Shown here one piece after another: positions 34,059 through 43,036 of a stretch of 52,457 nucleotides of DNA; within the stretch, counting starts at the first letter, position 1; every line of letters starts with the position of its first letter. The notes under the pieces were generated by a model. It had not been told where the DNA came from. It was given only the letters and a program-made list of their open reading frames with translations, and did no database searches. The position numbers were made by a program, and so were the translations under genes. Source of the DNA: Umezawaea beigongshangensis (GTDB lineage: Bacteria; Actinomycetota; Actinomycetes; Mycobacteriales; Pseudonocardiaceae); contig NZ_JAEIOJ010000020.1 of assembly GCF_016464305.1 (NCBI RefSeq), positions 1 to 52,457 on the forward strand, written 5' to 3'.

Positions 34059-36064
34059 CCGTCCTGCGTCCGCGGTCGGCGCCGGTCCGTCCGGCGCCGA
34101 CCGCGTCGTCCTCGCTCACCCCGTCGCAGCGGCTGCTCGGGCGCGACTGGCGCCTCGCCGCCGCGTTCATCGGGCCGACGCTGCTGCTGGTCACCGGACT
34201 GATCCTGTTCCCGATCGTCAGCTCGATCTTCACCAGCGCCACGGAGCGCCACGGCGCGGAGACGGTCTTCGTCGGGCTGGACAACTACACCGCCCTCGTC
34301 GACGACGCCGTGTTCCACAAGGGCGTGCTCAACTCGTTCGTCTTCACCGCGTACGCCGAGATCTTCAAGGTGACCCTCGGCCTCATCGCGGCGTTGATGC
34401 TGCACCACGTGCGCCGCGGCCGGGCGATCATCGCCGGGGTGATCCTGCTGCCGTGGGTGGTGCCGACGGTCGTCACGGCCTTCACCTGGCGGTCCTTGTT
34501 CGACCCGATCTTCGGCAGCGTCAACGTCCTGCTCACGAGTTCGGGGATCGGCCCCGCCCTCGCCACGATCGGGCTCGTCGACAGGTGGCCCGCGGAGTGG
34601 CTGTCCGATCCCGCGCTCGCGATGCCGGCGGTCGTCCTGGTCAACGTCTGGAAGGGAGTCCCGTTCTTCACGGTGACGTTCCTCGCCGGGCTCAAGGCCA
34701 TCGACAGCGGTCTCCACGAGGCGGCGATGGTGGACGGCGCCTCGCCGTGGCAGCGCTTCGTGCACGTCACGCTGCCGGGCCTGCGCCACATCATGATCGT
34801 GACGGTGCTGCTGTCGTCGATCTGGACGTTCAACAACTTCGACCTGATCTGGCTGATGACCCAGGGTGGACCGGGGGACGCCACCGCCCCGTACGTGATG
34901 GTGGCCTACTCGAAGGCCATCCAGCAGTTGCAGGTGGGCGCGGGTGCCGCGGTCACGCTGGTGATGCTGCCGATCGTCGGCGTCCTCGTGGTGATCCTCG
35001 TGCGGATGATGCGGCGCAACGACCTGCCGGGTGCGGGCGACGTGGGGCGCGAGCGGCTGACTCCCGCTCAGCGCAGGGCGCTGCCGTGGGTGGTCGTCGT
35101 GGCCTCGGTGCTCGTGCTGGTCTGGGCGTCGCCGCACATCGTGTGGAAGGCCGCGCTCGTGCTGGGCGTGTTCGTGGTGCTCGCGGCCGCCGTCGGCCGG
35201 GTCGTCTCCGCGCTCACCGCGCGGGGCAACCAGCTGGCCGCACGCCTGGTCAGCGGCGTCGGCAGCGGGATCGCGCTCGCGGGTCTGCTGGGCTTCGTGC
35301 TCGCCCCGCTCTACTGGATGACGGTCACGGCCTTCAAGTCCGACGCCCAGATCGTCGCGCGCACCGACGACCTCTGGCCGATCCCGTGGAGCACCGAGCA
35401 GTTCACCAACCTGTTCACGGGCAGGGCGTTCGGCACCTGGTACGTCAACACGCTCCTGGTGTCGGTGGCGTCCACCGCGATCGCCCTGATCTGCGCGGCG
35501 CTGGCCAGCTACGCGCTGGCGCGGTTGAAGTTCCGGGGCTCGGAGAGCTTCACGGTGACGATCCTGCTCACCTACGTGATGCCGGGCGCGCTGCTGTTCA
35601 TCCCGCTCTACCAGATGATGAGCGGAATCGGGCTCAACGACTCGTTGTGGTCGCTCGTGCTCGCCTACCCCACGTTCACCCTGCCGTTCGCGACGTGGCT
35701 GCTCGTCGGCTACTTCAGGTCGATCCCGGCCGACCTCGAGGAGGCCGCGCTGGTGGACGGCTGCACGCGGTTCGGGGCGTTCGTCCGGATCGTGCTGCCG
35801 CTGGCCAGACCGGGCCTGCTCGCGGTCGCGCTGTTCACGCTCACCAACGCGTGGAACGAGTTCCTGTTCGCCTTCGTGTTCATCACCAAGGACGACTACA
35901 AGACGCTGCCCGTCGGCATGCAGTCGATGATCTTCGGCGACGTCGTGCCGCAGGGGCAGCTGGCCGCGGCCTCGCTGCTGATCAGCGTCCCGGTCGTGGT
36001 CATGTACGGGTTCGGGCAGCGGTTCCTGACCGAGGGCCTCACCGCGGGAGCCGTGAAGGGATGA
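34055..36064 (+). CDS. Fused ABC sugar permease (MalF-like and MalG-like halves in one chain)
   Basis: 669 residues, about twice the normal size. The first half (about 1-320) has six helices and a permease EAA loop EAAMVDGASPWQRFVHVTLP (near residue 222). A middle segment (TPAQRRALPWVVVVASVLVL and further helices, about 335-400) links to the second half, which has its own EAA loop EEAALVDGCTRFGAFVRIVLP (near 562) and ends with a MalG-type tail. Usually these are two genes. GTG start in GTGA overlap with the binding protein. No ATPase gene is nearby, so a shared MsmK-type ATPase elsewhere is expected. Confidence 0.93.
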   Translation: MTVLRPRSAPVRPAPTASSSLTPSQRLLGRDWRLAAAFIGPTLLLVTGLILFPIVSSIFTSATERHGAETVFVGLDNYTALVDDAVFHKGVLNSFVFTAYAEIFKVTLGLIAALMLHHVRRGRAIIAGVILLPWVVPTVVTAFTWRSLFDPIFGSVNVLLTSSGIGPALATIGLVDRWPAEWLSDPALAMPAVVLVNVWKGVPFFTVTFLAGLKAIDSGLHEAAMVDGASPWQRFVHVTLPGLRHIMIVTVLLSSIWTFNNFDLIWLMTQGGPGDATAPYVMVAYSKAIQQLQVGAGAAVTLVMLPIVGVLVVILVRMMRRNDLPGAGDVGRERLTPAQRRALPWVVVVASVLVLVWASPHIVWKAALVLGVFVVLAAAVGRVVSALTARGNQLAARLVSGVGSGIALAGLLGFVLAPLYWMTVTAFKSDAQIVARTDDLWPIPWSTEQFTNLFTGRAFGTWYVNTLLVSVASTAIALICAALASYALARLKFRGSESFTVTILLTYVMPGALLFIPLYQMMSGIGLNDSLWSLVLAYPTFTLPFATWLLVGYFRSIPADLEEAALVDGCTRFGAFVRIVLPLARPGLLAVALFTLTNAWNEFLFAFVFITKDDYKTLPVGMQSMIFGDVVPQGQLAAASLLISVPVVVMYGFGQRFLTEGLTAGAVKG

Positions 36065-36211
36065 GCGTGCCCCGCGAGACCCCGGCGTGCGGAGTGCCCG
36101 CGCGGACCGGACGAGCTGCTGCGCCACCACCTCGACCCGCGCGATCCGGTGTTCTTCGCCGAGACGACGCACCGGGACGGGGAGTCGAGCCACGACCGGC
36201 TGTGCAGCTGA
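36061..36211 (+). pseudogene. 3'-end remnant of an unidentified gene after the permease
   Basis: An ATG overlapping the permease TGA (ATGA) starts a frame that loses coding character after about 10 codons. A different frame, DELLRHHLDPRDPVFFAE and so on to TGA at 36209-36211, has strong third-position G/C bias. This looks like the two ends of a gene joined by an internal deletion: a coupled start followed by a C-terminus out of frame. The family is not recognised. In intact relatives of the operon another catabolic gene probably stands here. Confidence 0.45.
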
Positions 36212-36220
36212 GAGCGCCCG

Positions 36221-36961
36221 TCAGGCCGGGCCCTGCTCGGCGCGCCACCGCTCGTACTCGGGCCGGGCCTCGTCCGACAGCGGGTAGTACAGCCGCATGT
36301 CTCCGCCCTCGGCCAGCCGGATCTTGGAGAACTCCTCCCACTCCGCGTGCTCCTGAGCGGCAGCCAGCAGGGCGGGGGCGAGCTTGATCGGCACCACGAC
36401 CGCCCCGTCGTCGTCGGCGACGACGACGTCACCCGGCTCGACGAGCGTGCCACCGCACGCCACCGGCACGTTGACGGCGGTCGGGACGATGTCGGTCTGG
36501 GCGTGGTAGTTCGGCGTGGCACCCCGGACCCACAGCCCGAGACCGAGCTGCTTGGCCTCGCCGATGTCGCGCAGGCACCCGTCGACCACCACACCGGCAC
36601 CGCCGCGGCCCTTGAAGTAGGTCAGCATCATCTCGCCGAACACGCCGCTGCTCATGTCGCCGCGCGCGTCGACGACGATCATGTCGCCGGGCCGGGCGTG
36701 GTACATGACGTGCCGGTGCAGCTGCTTCTCCGGCTCGGCGTACTCGTCGTCGGGGTAGAGGTCCTCCCGTTTCGGCAGGAACTGCAGCGTCAGCGCCGGG
36801 CCGGCCACGCGCACGCCGGGGGTCACCGAAACCGGGCCTCGGATGAACGCGCTGCGAATGCCCATGCGGCTGAGCTCGGCGCTGGCCGTCGCGCTGCCGA
36901 TGGCCGCGAGGGCCGCACTGAGTTCGGCGGGCGGGCGAACGATGTCGTGCGTCTCGACCAC
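36221..36961 (-). CDS. RraA-like / HMG-CHA aldolase family protein
   Basis: 246 residues. The family core is present: SAELSRMGIRSAFI, then GPALTLQFLP, PGDMIVVDARGDMSSGVFGEMM, AGVVVDGCLRDIGEAKQLGL and VACGGTLVEPGDVVVADDDGAVVVP. The GE...RD residues match the metal-dependent 4-hydroxy-4-methyl-2-oxoglutarate aldolase/oxaloacetate decarboxylase group. In this locus it would split the 2-keto acid made by the dehydratase, or act in a side route. GTG start with GAGGGAGC upstream. It faces the permease operon with the remnant between them. Confidence 0.85.
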   Translation of the reverse strand: MVETHDIVRPPAELSAALAAIGSATASAELSRMGIRSAFIRGPVSVTPGVRVAGPALTLQFLPKREDLYPDDEYAEPEKQLHRHVMYHARPGDMIVVDARGDMSSGVFGEMMLTYFKGRGGAGVVVDGCLRDIGEAKQLGLGLWVRGATPNYHAQTDIVPTAVNVPVACGGTLVEPGDVVVADDDGAVVVPIKLAPALLAAAQEHAEWEEFSKIRLAEGGDMRLYYPLSDEARPEYERWRAEQGPA

Positions 36962-37011
36962 GTCGGCAGCTCCCTCGGGTCCGCGCTGACCGCAACCATC
37001 GGAGAGTTTCG

Positions 37012-37370
37012 ATGGGTTGTCGATCTCAGCGTAGTCCGGCGAACCTGCTTCCGCGATGTCCGGCGGACGGCGGCGCGGTGCTGCTCCGCACGCCGCGTGC
37101 GGTGGACGACTCGATCCGGCCCGGCGGCAGCGCCGTGCTCGCCGGACATCTCGTCCGTGCGGCTCGGGCGGCGCTCAAGCCGACCGCGTGGACGGAGTTG
37201 TCGGCAGGCAGCACGTTCACGCCTGCCGACGCGGACACGCTGCTCGCGCCGGAGGTGCGCGGGATCGTGGCGCGGCACGGCGAGACCGCGGCAGGGGTGG
37301 TCCACGGCTGGCCGTCCCCGTCCGAGGTGCCGGAAGAACCGTTCTGCGGCAGCGGGAGCCCCGTCGTGCT
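37012..37370 (+). pseudogene. Hypothetical gene remnant, 3' end cut by the ABC operon
   Basis: From the ATG at 37012 the frame shows clear coding bias up to about 37365 (AVLAGHLVRAARAALKPTAW, TFTPADADTLLAPEVRGIV, HGETAAGVVHGWPSPSEVPE). Beyond that it is only antisense to the ABC ATPase gene that ends at 37370. The protein is unknown to me. I read it as a gene whose 3' part was lost when the transporter operon came to lie here. It occupies most of the gap between the aldolase and the ATPase. Confidence 0.45.
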
Positions 37371-38065
37371 CATGTGGTGGTCGTCGGCGCGCTGCTGGCG
37401 TCGAGCACGCCGCCGGAGGTCAGCCGAACGGTGTGGTCCGCCCAGTGGTCGAGCAGGACGGTGTCGTGGGAGATGGCCAGGACTCCCGCTCCCGTCCGTG
37501 CCTGGTAGTCGCGGATGAGGCCCACCAGGGCGGCGGTGGTGGAGGCGTCGAGCATGGTGGTCATCTCGTCGCAGATCAGGTAGCCGGGGTCGAGCGCGAG
37601 CGTGCGGGCCAGACAGGCGCGCTGGAGCTGGCCGTCGCTGACCTCGTGCGCGCGTCGGGTGAGCAGGTCGGAGGTGAGCATCACCAGGTCGGCCAGCTCG
37701 TCGACGCGCTCAGCGACGTCCGGTGCCCTCGTCGCGAGCAGGGGTTCGCCGATCGCCGCGCGCAACGTCATCCGCGGGTCCACGGAGAGCCTCGGCTGCT
37801 GGAACAGCACGCCGACCCGGACCCGCTGGGCGTGCGGGGTGCGGTGCCGAAAGCCGGTCACGGGTTCGTCGTCGAGGTGGACGCTTCCCGCGAAGGGCTT
37901 GTGCAGCAGGGCGAGCACGCGGGCCAGGGTGGACTTGCCGCTGCCGCTGGGACCGGCCAGTCCGGTGGTCCGTCCGGCCGGAACGGTCAGGTCGACGTGG
38001 TTGATCACCGGGCGTCGGGGGTCGTAACCGGCCACGACGGCGTCCGCGCGCAGCCCGGTCAGCAC
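37370..38065 (-). CDS. Oligopeptide/nickel-type ABC transporter ATPase (DppF-like)
   Basis: 231 residues. Walker A is GPSGSGKST. The signature reads VSDGQLQRACLARTLAL instead of LSGGQ, and Walker B reads YLICDEMTTMLDAS, with Met in place of the usual Pro. The H-loop is AISHDT. The C-terminal oligopeptide-binding extension found in full-length DppF (about 320 residues) is absent. GTG start within the end of the upstream ATPase gene (7-bp overlap). It is the last gene of a five-gene importer and pairs with the DppD-like ATPase. Confidence 0.88.
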   Translation of the reverse strand: MLTGLRADAVVAGYDPRRPVINHVDLTVPAGRTTGLAGPSGSGKSTLARVLALLHKPFAGSVHLDDEPVTGFRHRTPHAQRVRVGVLFQQPRLSVDPRMTLRAAIGEPLLATRAPDVAERVDELADLVMLTSDLLTRRAHEVSDGQLQRACLARTLALDPGYLICDEMTTMLDASTTAALVGLIRDYQARTGAGVLAISHDTVLLDHWADHTVRLTSGGVLDASSAPTTTT

Positions 38066-39000
38066 GGGCGGTGGCACGCGACGGCGTGCTCGGTGTCGGT
38101 GGTCAGCACGGGGCGTCGGGCGCAGTCGGGTGCGACGTGGTCGCAACGCGGTGCGAACGAGCAGCCCGGCGGCAGGTCGGTGAGCAGGGGCGGCATCCCC
38201 GGAACCGGGGTGAAGCCGCGATCGGGCAGGGAACGCCCCAGGCCGCGGGTGTACGGGTGGCCGGGGTCGTCGAGCACGGAGTCCGGCGGGCCGATCTCGA
38301 TCAACTGCCCGGCGTACATGACCGCGATCCGGTCGGCGACGCGTTGGGCGGCGGCCAGGTCGTGGGTGATCAGCAGGACGGCGTGGCCGTCGGCGACGAG
38401 TCGGCGGAACTCGTCGAGCAGGCCGTCGACGAGGTGCCGGTCGAGACCGGTGGTGGGTTCGTCGGCGATGAGCAGCCACGGCTCACCCACGAGCGCGAGG
38501 GCGGTGGCCACCCGCTGGGCCATGCCGCCGGACAGCTCGTGCGGGTAGTGGTCCAGGTCCTGCGGGGTCAGTCCTGCTCGGGCGGCGACGCTGTCGGCGC
38601 GCTCGCGCGGGTTCGCCTCGGTGGGGCGGAGTGCGCGGACGACCTCCTCGAGTTGCGCGCGGGCGGTGCGGACGGGGGTGAGGTGGGAGGCGGGGCTCTG
38701 CGGGACGAGGCCGATCCGGCGGCCCCGCACGGTCGTGGCCAGTTGCCGGTCGGTGGCGGTCAGCAGGTCGAGCGTCGGGCCGTGCTCGTCGCTCAGGGTG
38801 GCGCTGCCGGAGACCTGGGCGTTGCCCGGCAGGAAGCCGAGCAGCGCGCTGGCGAGGACGGTCTTGCCGCAGCCGCTCTCGCCGACCAGCGCGAGGCACT
38901 GGCCCGGTCGCAGGCGCAGGGACACGTCGCTCACGGCGGCGACGGTCGCGCCCGGCAGGGCGAAGCGCACCGACACCTGGTCGAGGACGAGTTCGGTCAC
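38059..39000 (-). CDS. Oligopeptide-type ABC transporter ATPase (DppD-like)
   Basis: 313 residues. Walker A GESGCGKT, Q-loop LVPQSP, signature ELSGGMAQRVATALAL, Walker B LLIADEPTTGLD and H-loop ITHD are all normal. A C-terminal oligopeptide-transporter extension is present (HPYTRGLGRSLPDRGFTPVPG, with the Cys-containing GCSFAPRCDHVAPDCARRPV). It hydrolyses ATP together with the shorter partner ATPase. GTG start overlaps the upstream permease stop by 4 bp (GTGA). Confidence 0.93.
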   Translation of the reverse strand: MTELVLDQVSVRFALPGATVAAVSDVSLRLRPGQCLALVGESGCGKTVLASALLGFLPGNAQVSGSATLSDEHGPTLDLLTATDRQLATTVRGRRIGLVPQSPASHLTPVRTARAQLEEVVRALRPTEANPRERADSVAARAGLTPQDLDHYPHELSGGMAQRVATALALVGEPWLLIADEPTTGLDRHLVDGLLDEFRRLVADGHAVLLITHDLAAAQRVADRIAVMYAGQLIEIGPPDSVLDDPGHPYTRGLGRSLPDRGFTPVPGMPPLLTDLPPGCSFAPRCDHVAPDCARRPVLTTDTEHAVACHRPC

Positions 39001-39884
39001 CACGTCAGCTCCGATCGGCGGCGGGGGTTGAGCCGGTCGCGCCAGACACCGCTCGCGCCGGAGATGGCCAGGGTGACGACGATCAGCACGAGGCCGGGCG
39101 CCAGCGACATCCACCAGCCTCCGGTGAGCAGGGACCGCTGGGCGTCGTTGATCATGTTGCCGATGCTGGCCTCGTGCGGTGGCAGGCCGAGACCGAGGAA
39201 GGACAGGGCGGTCTCGTGCCAGACGGCGTGCGGGATCATCAGCGTGGTGGACAGCAGCACCTGCGGGGTGACGTTGGGCAGCAGGTGCCGCACCAGGATC
39301 CGGAGCCGCGACGAGCCGCCGACGATGGCGGCGTCGACGAACGGGCGGCTCCGCAGGGAGAGGATCTCCGAGCGCACGATCCGGGCCGAGGTGAGCCAGT
39401 GGGTCAGGCCGATCGAGATGATCACGGCGGACAGGCTGGGGCGCAGGATCGCCACGATCACGATGCCCAGCAACAGGTGCGGCACCGACGCCACGGTGTC
39501 GACCAAGCGCATCAGCAACCGGTCCACCCATCCGCCGAGCGACCCCGCGAGCGCCCCGACGGCCGTGCCCACAGCGGAGGAGACCAGCGCGGCGACCAGA
39601 CCGACCGTGAGCGACACGCGCAGGGCGTAGACGCACCGCAGCAGGACGTCGCGGCCGAGTTCGTCGGTGCCGAACGGGTGCGCGGGTTCGGGAGGACGGT
39701 TGGCCGCGGCGAGGTCGACCAGCTGCTGGTTCAGGTCCACCACCAGCGGGACCAGCACCACCGCCGCGACGGCGATCCCGAGGACGGCCGCCGAGGGGAT
39801 CAGCCGCCACCGCGGTGATCGGGGAGTGCTCGCGGCGGCGATCCGGGACCGGGGGACCGGTCGCCACACCCGTTGATCAGCCAT
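38997..39884 (-). CDS. Oligopeptide-type ABC permease (DppC-like)
   Basis: 295 residues with six helices. The typical DppC sequence HPFGTDELGRDVLLRCVYALR stands between helix 1 and the permease core, and the EAA loop region is DAAIVGGSSRLRILVRHLLPNV. Helix 1 is preceded by a basic cytoplasmic segment. ATG 39884 overlaps the end of the DppB-like gene by 8 bp. Together they form the membrane channel of the importer. Confidence 0.92.
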   Translation of the reverse strand: MADQRVWRPVPRSRIAAASTPRSPRWRLIPSAAVLGIAVAAVVLVPLVVDLNQQLVDLAAANRPPEPAHPFGTDELGRDVLLRCVYALRVSLTVGLVAALVSSAVGTAVGALAGSLGGWVDRLLMRLVDTVASVPHLLLGIVIVAILRPSLSAVIISIGLTHWLTSARIVRSEILSLRSRPFVDAAIVGGSSRLRILVRHLLPNVTPQVLLSTTLMIPHAVWHETALSFLGLGLPPHEASIGNMINDAQRSLLTGGWWMSLAPGLVLIVVTLAISGASGVWRDRLNPRRRSELTW

Positions 39885-40875
39885 CGAGACCCACCCTGGG
39901 GTCGGCCAGCGCGTACAGGACGTCGGCCAGCAGGTTGCCCAGCAGCACCACCGAGGTGGCCAGCACGGTCAGCGCTCCCATCAGCGCGAAGTCCACGTTG
40001 AGCGCGGCGTCGACCGTCGCCCTGGCGATACCGGGCCAGGAGAACACGGTCTCCACCAGCAGCGCGCCGGTGATCAGCTCGGGCAGGCGGGCGCCGAGCA
40101 GGGTGAGGAAGGGCAGCAACGAGGTGCGCAGCGCGTGGCCGAGCACCACCCGCCTGTCGGTCAGGCCGCGGGAGCGGGCGCCGATCACGTGGTCCTGGCT
40201 GAACGATTCGAGGAGGTTCTGCCGCACGAACAGCACGAACCACGGCGCTTGCGACACGGCCAGCACGGACACCGGCAGCACGAGGTGCGTCACGACCTGT
40301 CCGACGCCCAGCGCCGCGCCCGCGTCGGTGAGACCGCCCCCCGGCAGCCAGTGCAGTTGAAGGGCGAAGACGTACAGCGCGGCCAGGCCCAGCCAGAACA
40401 CCGGAGCGGCTTCGAGGGTGTAGGAGACCGCCGTGATCGTCCGGTCCAGCCAGCCGCCCTGTCGCCACGCCGCCGCCGTGCCCAGCAGCAGACCGAGCAG
40501 CAACGCCAGCCCGAACCCGATCGAGACGAGCAGGACCGTCCACGGAAGACGGTCGCCGATCACCTCGGACACCGGTTGCCGCAACGACAGCGAGTCGCCG
40601 AGGTCGCCCGCGACCGCGTGCCGCAGCCAGGCGAGGTACTGCTCGACCACCGGCCGGTCGACGCCCCAGTTCTCGCGGATCTGCGCGACCCGCTCCGGGC
40701 TGGCGCCGATGATCCGCAGGCCGAAGTAGCGTTCGACCGGGTCGAACGGTGAGGCCTTGGCGAGTGCGAACAACGCGAAGCTCACCAGCAGCAGCACCGG
40801 CACGGCGAAACCCAGGCGTCGCAGGACCAGCAGCCCGACGGCCCGTCCGCGTCGCCTCTGCGCGACCGTCGTCAC
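39877..40875 (-). CDS. Oligopeptide-type ABC permease (DppB-like)
   Basis: 332 residues. N-terminal helix (LGFAVPVLLLVSFALFALA), then the family segment IRENWGVDRPVVEQYLAWLRHAVAGDLGDSL and a six-helix core with RSRGLTDRRVVLGHALRTSLLP as the EAA region. GTG start with 4-bp overlap to the binding-protein stop, so translation is coupled. Substrate is set by the binding protein. Confidence 0.92.
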   Translation of the reverse strand: MTTVAQRRRGRAVGLLVLRRLGFAVPVLLLVSFALFALAKASPFDPVERYFGLRIIGASPERVAQIRENWGVDRPVVEQYLAWLRHAVAGDLGDSLSLRQPVSEVIGDRLPWTVLLVSIGFGLALLLGLLLGTAAAWRQGGWLDRTITAVSYTLEAAPVFWLGLAALYVFALQLHWLPGGGLTDAGAALGVGQVVTHLVLPVSVLAVSQAPWFVLFVRQNLLESFSQDHVIGARSRGLTDRRVVLGHALRTSLLPFLTLLGARLPELITGALLVETVFSWPGIARATVDAALNVDFALMGALTVLATSVVLLGNLLADVLYALADPRVGLDG

Positions 40876-42452
40876 GACTTGGGCGTCCAGCGTTCGAGGT
40901 TCCACCACACCGCGTGCACCAGGCCGTGGTCGTGGGGCTCGACCTGTTCGGCCTGCCCGTTCCACCTGTCCCGCAACACGTACGTGTGGTCGAGGAACAC
41001 CAGGAACGCCCACCCCGGATCGGCGACGTACGCCTTCTGGAAGTCGGTGTAGGCCTGCTTGCGCGTCGTCGGGTCGAGGCTGCGGCGACCGGTGTCCAGC
41101 GCACCGTCCACGCTCGCGTTGCGGTACAGCGTCATGTTCACGTAGCCGGACCGGCCCGCGTAGCGGGAGTGCAGCAGCGTGTAGGACGCGGTGTCCGGGT
41201 CGTAGGGGTCACCGCCGCCCCAGATGCTCGCGGTCTCCCTCTGCCGCTGCAGCATGACCTCGAGCGTCGTCGCCTCGACCGGCGCGTCGATGCCCAGCTT
41301 CGCGATGTCGCTCGCGGTCGCCAGCGCCAGTTCCTTGCGCAGCACGTCCGGCGCCGGGTACAGGATCGGCAACCGCGCGGCCTGGCCGTCGCGCGACCGC
41401 TTGCCGTCCGCTCCTGCCCTCCAGCCCGCCTCGTCGAGCAGCCGCGCCGCTTCGGCGGGGTCGTGGCGGAACACCGCGCTCTGGTCGTACCACTCGTCGA
41501 GGTAGGGCGAGATGGGCGTCGCGGCGGGCTTGCCCGCCCCGGCGAGCACCGTGTCGATCATCGCCTGGCGGTTGATGCCGAGGTTGATCGCCACCCGCAC
41601 CTTCGGGTCCGACGTCAACGGCAGCTCCGACGGGATGCCCAAGCCGCGGTAGTCCGCCGACGGGTTGCGCACCACGCGGTAGCCCTGCTTGGCGTCGTAG
41701 GCCCCGGCCAGCTTCGGCGGCAGGACCGTGCCGTCGAACTCGCCCGCCGCCATCCGCGTCGCGCGGGCGTTGTCGTCGGCGACGAACACGACGGTCACCG
41801 TCTTCACCGCGGGCGCGCCGCCCCAGTAGGACTCGTTGGCCTTGAGCGTCATCCGATCGCCCTTGCGCCACTCGGCGACCGTGTACGGGCCGGTGCCGAT
41901 CGGCGCGGAGTTGAACGGCGCGCTGCTGACGTCCACACCCTTGAAGGCCTTGCGCGGCACGATGCCCAGCGACAACTGCTGGTCGAACGGCGCGTACGGG
42001 TGGGAGAGCCGGAACTCGACCGTCCGGTCGTCCGGCGCGCTGACGTCGGTCACCGCGTCGAACCGCGAGGCGATGGTGGAGTTGGACTTCGGGTCCAGCA
42101 CGGACTCGTAGGTGAAGACGACGTCCTGCGCCGACAGCGGAGTCCCGTCGGAGAACGTGGTGCCCTCGCGCAGCTTCGCGGTCCAGACCAGCCCGTCGGC
42201 CGACGCGCTGGGCAGTTCCTCGGCCAGCGCCGGGACCAGCTTGAGCTGGGCGTCCCGCGCCACCAGACCGTCGAAGACCTTCGACGCGCCATCGGGGGCG
42301 TAGCCGAGGATCGGGTTGAGGTTCTCCGGCTCGCTGCCCGCACCGATCACGATGGACTGACCGGTGTCGGCCGTTGCGCCCTCGTCCGGTGACGTGCACC
42401 CGACGAGCACCAGGCCCGCCGCGACGAGAAGGATCGCTGGTCGATGATGCAC
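40872..42452 (-). CDS. Oligopeptide/nickel-type ABC binding lipoprotein (family 5 SBP)
   Basis: 526 residues. Signal peptide with lipobox LVLVGC (Cys19). Family 5 features: EPENLNPILGYAPDGASKVFDGLV, then WTAKLREGTTFSDGTPLSAQDVVFTYESV and GTGPYTVAEWRKGDRMTLKANESYWGG. The GTG start at 42452 has AGGGG about 9 bp upstream. A -10-like TAGCAT on the minus strand lies at 42494-42499. Ligands of the family range from peptides and sugars to nickel complexes and opines, and nothing here decides between them. It is the first gene of the importer operon. Confidence 0.92.
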   Translation of the reverse strand: MHHRPAILLVAAGLVLVGCTSPDEGATADTGQSIVIGAGSEPENLNPILGYAPDGASKVFDGLVARDAQLKLVPALAEELPSASADGLVWTAKLREGTTFSDGTPLSAQDVVFTYESVLDPKSNSTIASRFDAVTDVSAPDDRTVEFRLSHPYAPFDQQLSLGIVPRKAFKGVDVSSAPFNSAPIGTGPYTVAEWRKGDRMTLKANESYWGGAPAVKTVTVVFVADDNARATRMAAGEFDGTVLPPKLAGAYDAKQGYRVVRNPSADYRGLGIPSELPLTSDPKVRVAINLGINRQAMIDTVLAGAGKPAATPISPYLDEWYDQSAVFRHDPAEAARLLDEAGWRAGADGKRSRDGQAARLPILYPAPDVLRKELALATASDIAKLGIDAPVEATTLEVMLQRQRETASIWGGGDPYDPDTASYTLLHSRYAGRSGYVNMTLYRNASVDGALDTGRRSLDPTTRKQAYTDFQKAYVADPGWAFLVFLDHTYVLRDRWNGQAEQVEPHDHGLVHAVWWNLERWTPKS

Positions 42453-42699
42453 GGCGCATCCCCTCGGACGTGGACGTCGACTGTTGCGCCGAGATGCTAA
42501 CAGCAAGAACCTGGCAACAAGAAGGCGTGATCGTCACACCGTGCCGGGTGCCGGTGGTCGTACCGGGCGATGCGCTCGCACTCGGGACGGTGGAGGGGAA
42601 GCACGGCACGCCGCCTTCGGCTGGCCGCACCGCTGCGACACACCTCCACCTCGGACAGAAGTCCCCGGTCGACTACGAGAACGACCTTCCCCGACACCG

Positions 42700-42870
42700 G
42701 CCACGCCGATGCGCACCGCACGACCCCGTGTCCAACACCCCGGGACGAGGCCCGCGGGGTGTGCCGGGTGAGGCAGAACGGACGGTCGCGTTCGTCCATC
42801 GACAGGTGCAGTCCCGCGAGATGGAGGCGAGCATCTGCTGCGACGACCGCTCTGCCCCGTGCGGGAGGAG
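42700..42870 (-). pseudogene. XRE (MmyB-like) regulator fragment with frameshift
   Basis: The minus strand encodes QQMLASISR and then, in another frame, GLHLSMDERDRPFCLTRHTP. The intact regulator at 45353 reads PSPMMLASIAQGLHLSLDERDHLFRLAGHNPP, so this is a homologous fragment. Loss of one G in a run near 42813 explains the frameshift. Most of the protein is missing. It is divergent from the SDR pseudogene at 43037. The rest of the gap 42453-43036 shows no gene. Confidence 0.65.
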
Positions 42871-43036
42871 GTGGCCCCGGTCCGGCAATCCCCCTCGTGG
42901 AGCGGAGCGGTGACTCGGCGAGCCGGTGATCGGGAGGTCCTGGACAGGTCCGGGCCGTCCGCCGACGATCGGTGTCATCGCCGAGCACGCGGAACGAGCG
43001 GCGGTCCGGGCAGAGGTCCGATCGCACGAGGAGCAG

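Noticed and set aside
37370-38065. The unusual signature VSDGQ and Walker B DEM as signs of a dead ATPase
   Set aside because: Walker A, the catalytic Glu and the H-loop are intact, and as far as I recall this variant is regular in one subgroup of DppF/NikE-like ATPases.
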